64,000 bases of DNA from Arion vulgaris (lineage: Eukaryota > Mollusca > Gastropoda > Stylommatophora > Arionidae): NCBI GenBank assembly GCA_020796225.1, contig CM036755.1, forward strand, positions 38,884,806 to 38,948,805. Reading direction: 5' to 3'. Position numbers and translations under genes: made by a program. Positions within the stretch are counted from its first letter, which is position 1. Every line of letters begins with the position of its first letter. Positions 41,801 to 53,800 of the stretch are shown in pieces. The notes beneath the pieces are model-generated. The model saw only the letters and a list, made by a program, of their open reading frames with translations. It did no database searches and was not told the DNA's origin.

Positions 41801-44800
41801 AACATCATCTACATCTAGAATCATATTGAAGCCCTGTAACAACAAACAAATGTATGAGCCTATGCTTTCTTTCACTCACAAACTATCAATATTAGTCAGA
41901 TTAGTCTTAGAAGAGCTGCAGGTGTGACAATAAGAGACAACATTAGAAATGAAGAAATCAGAAGAAGACTGGATGTGTAACCAGTTATGCAATTCATAAA
42001 ACAACAGATTAAATGGTTTGGACACCTGACAAGAATGCCCTGTAACGCTACCACAGAGAGCCACACAGAAAAAGTAAATGAGTACAAAGCAAGAGAAAAC
42101 CACTCAAAAGATGGAGTAGGCATCAAGAACAGCCTTACGAAAATGAATAACAGCTTACAAAGTGCCTTAAAACAAGCATACACAAGATCACTACGTTTCT
42201 CCCCCAAGACTTCTATAAAGAAGTAAATGGTGGAAGAGAAGAAGAAGAACAAGCACACACAAGATCACTACGTTTCTCCCCAAGACTTCTATAAAGAAGT
42301 AAATGGTGGAAGAGAAGAAGAAGAACAAGCACACACAAGATCACTACGTTTCTCCCCCAAGACTTCTATAAAGAAGTAAATGGTGGAAGAGAAGAACAAG
42401 CACACACAAGATCACTACGTTTCTCCCCAAGACTTCTATAAAGAAGTAAATGGTGGAAGAGAAGAAGAGAACACCCTAAACAGACCTGGAGACAGTCTTC
42501 TTGAGGAACTGAAGAGTACTTGACTATCCTGGGAGATCATAAAGAAAACAACCAGAGACCGAGAAGAGTGCCAAACAACTGTTGAGGCCCTATGCTCCAC
42601 GAGGAGTGGAATGGAATAACCCTAACCCAACTAGATTTTGTTCCCTATGGCTTACACCCTTGTTAGTTATAAATATCATCTCTCTGTGACTCATGTCCAA
42701 GTTAAATTATAGTAATCATTAGATTAATATCGCTAGTGTGTTGCTGGGGCTCACAAGGGGAGCAAAGAATAGTAACACTGCAACCTACAAGGCATGCCAT
42801 AAGAGGCGACTGTGGAAGCTACCTAGTATAGTAATAAATGTCACAGAAATCATATGTACTGGCCTACTTTTAGCCGCATAACTGGCACAATGTACAATCA
42901 CTCTTAAGCTCGGATCACATATAAATAACAGAGTAGTTAACAAGTGGTCGTTATGGAGCATTCAAAGAAGAAGAATAGGGTACATTTAGTATGACAAATA
43001 GTATGATAATGGAGGTACTGGCGTTTACTAAGCCACTACCCTGCATGAGTTACAAACTATACTCATGCATGCATTCTGAGTGATTCATTGAGTACCGTCT
43101 TCAGTTGCCTCTTACAACATGCCTCGTAGGTCGCAGTGTTACTAGTCTTTGCTCCCCATGAGAGCCCCGCAACACACAGGCGCATTGAGTATGATCCTCA
43201 AGGTGGAGGCTGGTTCGATGCGCAGACAATGGACTGAATCCCTACAACTGTTAATAATTAACAGAATTTCATTCATCTTTGTTCTAGGGTACATGGATGC
43301 CTGTGGCAATGAGACAGCGGGCAGAGCCACTATATCGGGATGGGATTGGACTATGGGTAGAGCTGGCATTATGAACACCCTCATAGAGTGTGGACGCATA
43401 CAAGACTTTCATCAAAACCAATCAACATCAACTGCTAGATTGCAAGAGCTTGGATTAAAGTTGCCAGTAACGAGCAGCACATCCACCATTTGAGAAGGCT
43501 TATCAATCAACATCAAACTGTTACGGTTAGGTTATTCGCTGGATGCTGATATAAGCACTTATGGACATCAAAGTGGTAGTTAGTTGCAGGGCGCTGTTGG
43601 AGATATTGCAATGGAGATAGGACCACCTATGGACATCAAACTGGTATAGTTAGTTGCCAGACGCCATTGGAGATATTACGAAGAAGATCGGAGAACCTAT
43701 GGACATCAAAGTGGTACAGTTAGTTGCTGGATGATTGGATGATGTTGGAGATATTACAATGGAGATAGGACCCCCTATGGACATCAAACTGGTACATTTA
43801 GTTGCCAGACGCCATTGGAGATATTACAAAGGAGATCAGAGAACCTATGGACATCAAACTGGTACAGTTAGTTGCTGGATGATGATGGAGATATTGCAAA
43901 GGAGATCAGAGAACCTATGGACATAAAAGTGGTAGTTAGTTGCTGGATGATGTTGGAGATATAGCAAAGGAGATCAGAGAACCTATGGACATCGAACTGG
44001 TACAGTTAGTTGCTGGATGATGATGGAGATATTGCGATATTGAGGAGATCGGAGCACCTATGGACATGTCCAGAGTGCAATGAAGATATTTCAAACTGTA
44101 AAACAACAGCTCTAGATTCCAGTAAATTCAAGATCAACTCCTTATTTGTACTAATCTAAAATTTCAACGTTAACAGTTTCGCTTTTCAAAATTGTCTTTT
44201 ACCTTTTCTATGTCCATCAAAAGCTGTCTATACCTCCGGAGTTCCTTACTGACATTCTTCTGTGTTACTTCTTCGTTGGTTGGAGACACGCTTCGCAGAC
44301 ATCAATGATCTGGCGTGGGTTGTGTACACTGGCTGCTGTCAGTCGTCCTAATGATCCCTCAAACTGAGCTGAAACGTACAACATTCTATTACTCTCTTTT
44401 AACATACAAATTTATGTTATGGAAACTTCTTCGAATGCTCCATACTGACCACTTGTTAAACCACTCTGTGATTTGTATGTGATCTGAGACTAAAAGCGAT
44501 TGTGCATTGTACAAGTTATGTGCCTATAAGTCAGCACATCCGACTTGTAGGTTGCAGTGGTCCTATTCTTTGCTTCTCTTGCGGGCACAGAGGCACTGTA
44601 TGGCCAAACTGGTTAGAATCTTAGAATCTGCACTCATGCACCCTCATTGGTTGATGGATTGATTAGTTTCGCTTACTCCAGTCCTGTTTTGCGTCTCTAA
44701 TCCTGTTTTTCATCACAGCGGCAAGATAAGAAGATACTTCTAGAACTGACTTTTGTTTGCACTTCATTAATAGTGTTTTTACTGCCTGTTATTTCTGAGG

Positions 44801-47800
44801 TTGTATCAATTCTAACATATGCCAGCTTGAGTTGGAAAATAACTAAAGATATAGAAAGTAAGTTGAATGCATTTGAAAATAGATGTCTGCGAAAAATAAT
44901 GAACGTAAAATGGTGGAATGAATTCAGGTGAAGTGATGAAATCAGAGAAATGTCTGGTCAACCACTAGTGACAACTGTTATAAGAAAGAGAAGATGGAGA
45001 TATGTTGGACACACCTTAAGAAGAAATGATCCAAGAATATCAAAGCAGACGAAGTGGGATGCAAAGGGTTCAAGAAAGAGAGGATGACTAAGAAGAACCT
45101 GAAATCTGAGATTGAGCGAGTTGTCCATGATAGAGCGGTGTTGAGAAATTGCTTGCAGACCCTATATAATGTATAACAGTACAAAAGGAATTATTATTTC
45201 TGAGATCCCCCTTTTGCTTGATTGTTTTATTAATTTAGCCACAATCATTGCACTTTGGTGAACAACCATGTGTGATCAGATCACACAGGAATATCTCAGC
45301 AGAAGTGCAAACTCTGTAGCATTTGAGATTGTACTCAATGGTGAAAATGTATATGAATTTAAATTAAAGTTTTTTTTCCCAATCAGCAGCTATCTCCAGC
45401 CTGAGTATCCATTTTACACAGACAATTGTTTTACATACTAGACCCTGGATATACTGTCCTGGGCATGCGGGTGTTTACGGTAATGAGAGAGCGAACAGGC
45501 TTGCATCAGTAGCATCGATTGTTGGGGAGTTGAAGATGGATAAATGGGATGCTGCCTGTTGGATGAGGACACTAGAATAGATGTTGAATCGATCCAGCAG
45601 TTTGGAGTTACCCGTTGTACAAGTAGAACTGAATGCCTGAGAGGCAGAGTGAGGAGTGTGTTTAATCTCGAGCCACGTGAACCATCAGTATGCATATTCT
45701 TTGATATCTGTTGGGGAGACTGAGCACCTATGGGTCTGCCCGGAGTGCAATAACGTCAGTTTAATAACCAATTACATACTCGACATGAACACAGGATGTT
45801 CTATTGTTTATCTCCAATAGGACTAGGAAAACAATCTCACACTGAGATCAGGGATCTCAGAAAAAATATCTCTATGGCTCACGAGGGAGCGAATCGAGTA
45901 CCTTTAGAACGAGAGGTGAGCATCTAACCTCTGTGCCACAGAGACCCGACCCTGACTGACGGACACTATATTAACATACATACCAGGTGTGTAAGTGCGT
46001 TGTTCTATCCTAAGCATGTTGGGTAACAAAAGCTCTAATTCACTGTTCTTTCTGTCTGCAGATACATCCTTCTGCTTGTCCCTTTCTGATGCTTTTTTCT
46101 TCATGGTGTAATACTGTACAGAGAGAGAGAGAAAGAGAGGATAACCAAGGCAAGTAATAAACACATTCAAACACTTGGAATGTCCACTTTCAACTATGAC
46201 TATCAGGTATGTCAGTGAAGCATCCCCCATTCGGGAGACCCGGGTTCAATCCCCAAAGTTCTTTTTGCCTGGGGCATAAAGAAAAAAATCAGAACCTGAA
46301 CATTTTCACGGCAACTGCACTAGCCATGCGGGTATAAAATTCCATAGTTTCAAGTTCCCCCGTTGTACATCACTCCGGTATACTAAAATCTAAAATGGTG
46401 GCATATCCTTTACAGGACTTAGCCATCAACTCCAGTAACGAGTCGTTGATTTTCTAGGCACCACTTATACATTCAGTAGTTTACCATTAATTTCTAGACG
46501 GTGAGGATTATTTTTGCCTTGTGTAAAATCCACGGAAACGAATTTACTTCCAAGCTTGTCCACCGTGGGATTTGCCACCAGTGAGTTTGAACCAGGTATG
46601 CTTGGGTTGTGATCGAGTTCACTACCGCTTAAAGCTACAGACGCCCACTTAACATACATACTTCTAAGACATTACTTACAGTATAATAATAATCATCCAA
46701 GTATGGGTTGTCCGTCTGAAGCTGAAACAGTTGTATCTTGATAATCCATTCTTTTTCTTTCTTAGTCATTAGACCTGCGTATTCATCGTCAGAGTCACGG
46801 ACAGGATAATCATATGAATCAGAATCTTGGTGATATCTGTTAGAATGATAAAAAAACATGTATAACCAAAGTACTGTAGTTTTACAAAATACAAATAATA
46901 GCAATACACAGCAACGAGTGGTTCAGGGACAATGGCCACATGGCTGGCATAGTCGCTGTGAAAATGTTCAGGTTAGGTTCAGAAACGAATTCAGGAGAGG
47001 TCATGAAATCAGATTGATACAAAAAAGTGAAATATGACAACCCAAATTAATGTAGTTTTTCAAAAAGACTCTGGCTTGTCTAGGGAGGATGGCCTCCTAG
47101 GTCAGACTGTTTACAAAAAATCCTGCTCAGGGAGATGAACCAGAATAGATATCATGCATTCTCTAGGTTCTACATCAGTCGCCTCTTACGAACATGCCAA
47201 ACTGACATTTCAACCAAAAAGTTGTTATCAAGCAAAATTGGCAAAATTGGAAATAAAATGACGAATCTGTAAGATAAGCTCTCATTAATAGCCAAGATCC
47301 CAAGCATCAACACCCTGTTGCAGAAGGTCCAAGTGAGATGGGTCGGTCAAGTTGCTCAGATGCCTGATAAACTGATCCCAAAACAGTTGATGTATGGCTT
47401 GCTTGAAGAGAACAGATGATTGGTTGGTTGACGGAAAAAAACAACTTTAAAAGACACTATTAAAGTGTGTCTAAAATGTTTGATACAGACATCCCGTGCT
47501 GGGAATCTCTTACACAAGATTGTCAAATGTGGCACTGTAACAACACAAGAGGAACTTGCATAGCTGAGAATTGTTTTGCTGTTGAGGTGCAGAGAAAGTG
47601 AGCTGTGCGAAAAGACAGAACACACAACGCCCACATGTCCAACCTTGATCCTGTATGCCCCACCTGTGGTGGGGGATTGTGTTCAAGGAGTCCCCTCCAC
47701 ACACACCAGAGAGATGCAGCAGCCCACATCTGAGGCTGTTTTCATCATTGCTTGCGATGGATGACTATTATTATACGGTACACCGAATTAGGAATGCTAC

Positions 47801-50800
47801 CCTAGTAAATAAAAAGCAGTGCAGAAAGCGGATGTGCTGGCCTACTTGTGGGCGCATAATTGGCACAGCATACAATCGCTCTTAGGATCAGATCACATAC
47901 AAATCATAGAGTGGTTGACATGTGGTCGATATGGAGCGTTCGAAGAAGGTACACAGAATAAAAACAGTGAAAATAGTAATGGTATGATTCTTAACGACCC
48001 TAGCAACAATAAAAAAAATGTTTATTACTAAAAATTAAATACAAAATAAATGATATTTTTCTTCATTTTCTCTAAATCAACCACTTGTTTTTATGTTGTG
48101 CGATAGACATCATGGCACATTGAGCATTCCCATTCGTGCTCTGTCCTCCGCTGCAGCAGCCATCCTAAAGTTCATTTGCTCAACCATACCAGTGAGAAGT
48201 TGATTAGTATACCTTCTCTCTACCACGAAGACAACACTGTCTGGCATGTCCAAACTTAACTCCCAATTTCCGGACTCGTTCCAGTTTCTGAGACTCGCCC
48301 ATATCACATAAATGAGAGCGTGCCGCATTTATGACATCGGCTCTGTCCATACTTCTGCCCGCTTGAATCTGGGCACTGTTTGCAAGAAATTCAGCACGCT
48401 CATTACCCTGCACGCTAGCATGTGCCACTGTGTCAACCACTCATTGTAGTCGTATGTGATTTGTAAATTAAGAGCACGAGTTTGTTGTGAATAACTGGCA
48501 CAACAAACTCTCTTAACTCTTTCCATGCTTTAAGCCGCACACTGCGCCACGGCGGAAGTCCATTGCACGCTATTAGCCGCACACTGCGCGATAGAGTTAT
48601 TTCCCCTTATAAGAAGTCTTTCTAGTTTTACTTCTACTGTTTTACTTCTACTACTTTTCAACCTTGTTATTCTATTGGTTGTCCAGTTTTCTTCAATTTA
48701 GTATATAATAATATATATATGTTTATTTATTGACAAGTAGCTGGGATGGTTTTTTTATTTTACCTCCCTTGAATTAACTGCTTAAAAATTGAGGAAATAA
48801 CTGCGTGAAAAGAGTTAATGTACAAATCACATAAAACTACAATGAGTGGTTGATAGTAACTATCCACTGAAATGGCAAGCCACATGCGAAAGTATTGCCT
48901 ACAGACTTATATGCTAGCACATTCGGTTTATGCATGTTTTTATTCGGTTAGTCTCCTTCGCAGGAATTTTTTTAAAGTCTGATCTAGGAGTCCATCCTCC
49001 TAGACGAGCCAGAATCTCACTGATCTGACCTTGCTGGCCAATTTTCCAGGCTACACTCCTGAAGATGGCGTTGGTTTGCGTGTTCTACGGGTCTTCAGCT
49101 GGTTATTAATTTTCACAATTGCTAAGTGTCTACAGGATCTCTGTGGCGTAGAGGTTAGGTGTCCAGCTCTCTTTCTAAAGTAACTCGGTACCCTCACTTG
49201 TGGAGCCACCAGGATATTTTTCCAGAGATCCCTGATCTCAGTGTAGGTGAGATTGAGTTCCTAGTCCTCTTGGAGACGAACGATAAAACAGAGGTCCTGT
49301 GTTGAGCATGTAAAAGAACCCTTGGCAGTTAAAAATCAAGGTCAGGCTGGAATGCTGCTGCCAGGCAAAATTCATTAGAAAGATTAAAAGTATAATTCCT
49401 AAAAATATTTTCACCATCTTCTAAATTATATCAGGGACCCTGCCAGTGCTACGTAGTTCATGCAATGAGATAGTTTTTTCAGTGTCAGAAAGAACACATG
49501 GTTATTCACCAAAGTGCATCAATCAATGAAAGAAACAAAATACAATGGACAAGTCGATTCCAAAATAAAAAAACAATGTTATATACATACCTCTGATATT
49601 GACCGAGCTGTCCTGGTCCTCTCTGTCCATTGTTATGGTCAAGATAATCACCGGAATATTGACTAGCACTGCCCCTGTGCTCCATCTGCTGCTGACTGCG
49701 ATCCCCTGAGTTGACATGATGATGCTGCTGGTAAGGATGGCGCTGCTGTTGCCTTAAATAAAGAGTGCAAAAGCAAAGGGTGGAGTTAGGAGGGTGGCAG
49801 TCTTCTGTCTTTTATCTTGTTTTGCATCACAGCATCATGATTAGAAGAGATTTCTAGAACAGAATTTTGTGTGCGCTTTATAAACTCTTTCTGCTGTCTG
49901 TTATCTATGATGTTCACCTTTTGCGTGGACTGCCTTTTATGTTGTATCTACTGTATTGATTAACATTGTTCTTTAAGGCACACTGTCTGTTGGTAATGTG
50001 TTTATGTGGAGAACCAATTAATTTGTTGTTTCTTAATGAAGTTCAGTCTCGGCCGTGTGTTGCAGGAGCCCTTAAGGGTAGAGCAAAGACTAGTAACACT
50101 GCGACCTACAAGGCATGTCGTAAGAGGCGACTCAGGTTTGGGCTTAGGGGAGCTACCTTAGTAAATAAAAAGCATTGCAGAAAACGGATGTGCTGGCATA
50201 CTTGTAGGCACATAACTGGCGCAACGTACAATCATTATTAGGCTCAGATCACATACAAATCACACCGAGTGGTTTAACAAGTGGTCAATACGGGACGTTC
50301 AAAGAAGAAGAAGGATTACATATGAGTACTGCCAGGCTTTGTATCTAACCATAGGTAATATATCATCGACAATGAGCAAAGCACAGTATTGGCTGAAATC
50401 GGATGCATGTGTCCTAAGCATGTGGAAGTCTATGCGTTTAGGGGCCTACCAAACCAATGTGCAACATATACACGTTCTTGGCAAAGATCAAACATATCAC
50501 AAAGAGTGATTACACTCTTATCTTTTCTGGTGTTGGTAACTTTTCATAGGCATCACATACAGTTGGCGGAGTCAAATAGGGCATCAGGGATGGTGTCACA
50601 TTTCCAACAAAGAAATGACATTTTACACAAACTTACATCTGAAGTCCTGAATAAAGGTGAGCAGATGGATACATTATATGAGATCTGTTTGGTGGTGATT
50701 GGTGATTCAAGACTGGGAGACCTTGCTGGGATCTGCAACAGAACAATAAGAATATCTTTGGCAATCCATCAAGGGTAGAGAAATTGTAAAATAAAACCAA

Positions 50801-53800
50801 AAAATGTACTTCAGTTAGTGGATACCATGGCCACTTTCCACAGTCTGCCTCAGAAAAATAATGAACATCAAATGGCAGGATATGATCCCAGACACAGAGG
50901 TCCTAAAAAGAGTCGCTCTCCCAGCATCTATACAATCTTGATGCAGTTCCAGACACGATGAGCAGTTTGCAGAATACCCAAACAACTCTTTTATGGTGAG
51001 CTGCATAGCGGTAAACGCTCACAGGGTGGTCATAAAAGCGATTCAAAGACACACTCAAGAACTCGATGAAATCCTTTCGCATAGATGTCAACAACTGGGA
51101 GAATGTTGCTCAAGACAGATCAGCCTGGTGCACACTTCTTCACCTGCGAGGCAGGTAGAACAGCACGGATGGAACAAAAATGTCAAAATAGAAAGGCAGT
51201 AAAACTTCCCACAAGTGCAAGTATAACTTGCCCACATTGTACAAGAACATTTCAAGCCCGCATTGGGCTCACTAGTCATCTACGCACACACAGACAAACA
51301 TAACGCAACTACATTCCCTTGGATGAAAATTATGTGGTCATCATCACATATGATGGACGAGCATCACCATGGCCCCCCCCGTAACAGAAGCTGACTAGCT
51401 CAGACAGGAAAATACAAATTCCCTTTTAATGGGGGCTGGTTTTTATGTGTTTGATAGAACACTGTACAGTGTTCTGCAATTTTACACAATTCTACGAGTC
51501 TGTGGTTAATTATTGATGCAAAATGGTAATAATAATGATATTCCTTAGTGTTAAACTTAATTTGTCACATAATATTATAACCTTTATTTAGCAAGTTGTG
51601 TTGTTTTTAAAATTAATGTCGTTATCTAACAATACTGGAATGTAGGTCAGAAGCGATTGTCATCTGATTTCCGTGAATGTTTACCTGAGCCGGTGGCAAT
51701 GTTATCAGAGGCCACGGTGGATCCATGGTACCAAACATAAAAGGAGAAATTGTTCGACTGTCAAAAGTTACAGAAATTCAATTGCGGTGGATTAAAGACA
51801 ATAACACTGCTGACATAAGCACATGTGGCGCCAGCAAGGTGACAGAGACATACATCCTGCAAGAGGAACTACATATTCAGCATGCAACAGAAGAAACACA
51901 AATAGCCAACCACCATGTCAGTTCCAGATAAACTTATATAGATGTACAATCTTGAGTGGATACAATATTTAAAAGTATAAAATTGATATCTGAAAAAGCT
52001 GTAAGAAGAGTAAAAAAGGGACAGTTGATAATATCAATCATTCTTGTGTTTAGTGTGTTCTTTCCTCACTTTGCTTTGTATGGTGTAGCTGACAATCTGA
52101 GACAGACTGCTACCTTTATAAGAGAATCTGAAATTGCAATCTAGTGAAACACAGAAGAGGAAAATACTATGTGTCATCTCGCAGCATAAAACAGGCTAAA
52201 AAATGCAGTAACAGGTTAGTAAACCAGATCTGATACAGACTCTCATCCCCTTCCAAGTGATGACCATGAAAAATTGTAGTTTTGAAAATATCATCGCAAG
52301 TGTTGATGACAACAGCTTCAGATGCATGCTGCTGCACCGCTTTGGGTGTGTGCGGAGGTGACTGTAGAGTCAAATACTGGAGTCCAATCCCTCACCACAG
52401 GTGGGGCATACATGATCAAGGCTAGACTTGTGGGTGCTGTGTGTTCTGTCTTTTCACACAGCTCACTTTGTCTGCGCTTCAACAGCATACGATTCTGAGC
52501 TACGCAAGTTCCTCTTGTGTTCTTACGCCCCATTTGGCAATCTTGTGCCAGGGATTCCTAGCACATGGTGTCTATATCGAAGCATTTTAGAGACACTAGG
52601 AGTGTCTTTAAAGCATTTTTTCTGTCCACCAGCTGAACGTCTGCCTCTTTCAAGCTTGACACACCGTGACCTGTCCATCTCACTCGCTTGGGTCTTCTGC
52701 AATATGTTGTTGACGGTTGGGATCTTGGCTTTTATAACGACTTCTGTATCTGGAATTTTGTCCCGCCGGTTTATTTTTAGTAGTCTGCGTGGACAGCTTG
52801 TGTGGAAGTGGTTTAGTTTTCTTGCATCTGCTATACACTGTCCATGTTTCATTTGTGTAGAGCTGCGTGGTTAGCACTATGGCCCTGTAAACTTTCAGCT
52901 TGGTGGTGATGCTTATGTCAGGCCGAAAGATACATAGACAACAGCCTGTCTATATAATCAGTGACACAGAGAAACAAATGTAGTGAACAAAGATAAATGT
53001 CTTTAATCTCACCTTGATGTGATCACAGTAGCAGAAGGACTTCCATAAGGGCTTCCAAAGGGGCTGCTAACATTTGTAGGGAGCACATGCATTGGAGGCG
53101 GCGGAGGTCTTGTCATAGCATTGCCAAACATTGGATTTGCTGGATCAAATAATTTCATGATTAAATGAGGACTGCAATAAAAACATTTTTAATGATTTCT
53201 GTAAATTACTACTATAAGGTAAAGGAACCCTTTCATACCTTGGGGTATATAGGACAATACAGTGTTAAGCCTGTATTTTCATTGACCGTCGGCACACGAT
53301 GAGTGATGTGGTCAGCATCACACCGTAAATTACTACTATACTAAAGTAATATATACTGATTAGGTACTGCTACAGTACATGAAGGGAATGCTATATAAGA
53401 AGGCTGAGCATTGCTTTGCAAGAACTAAAATAACTAACTAACCTATAGAATGACATAAGAAAAAAAACTCAAGTGTTTCTTCTTGTCAAGCATTCTTTTT
53501 GATCATTCTTATTGTGATATATAAACAGCCTTTGCCAAGAATGTTTGTTTTACCTCACATCATTCAGTGCCATTTGGAGCTCTGGTGCTTATCCTTCGGC
53601 GACGTGTCCGGTTTCAGCCTACCTGCAAGGCAGCAGGTTGCTATTTTCTTTTAGGGTAGCGACACTTAGACAACCTTCCCACCCCGCAACCTCAATTATC
53701 AAACTACTTGTGGTTGTCAGAATTTCGATATGCTGTCTGTTTCATTTTTTGTTGTTGTGGTCTTCCTCTTGCCTTCTTTCCTGATGTAGAGGACTGTATA

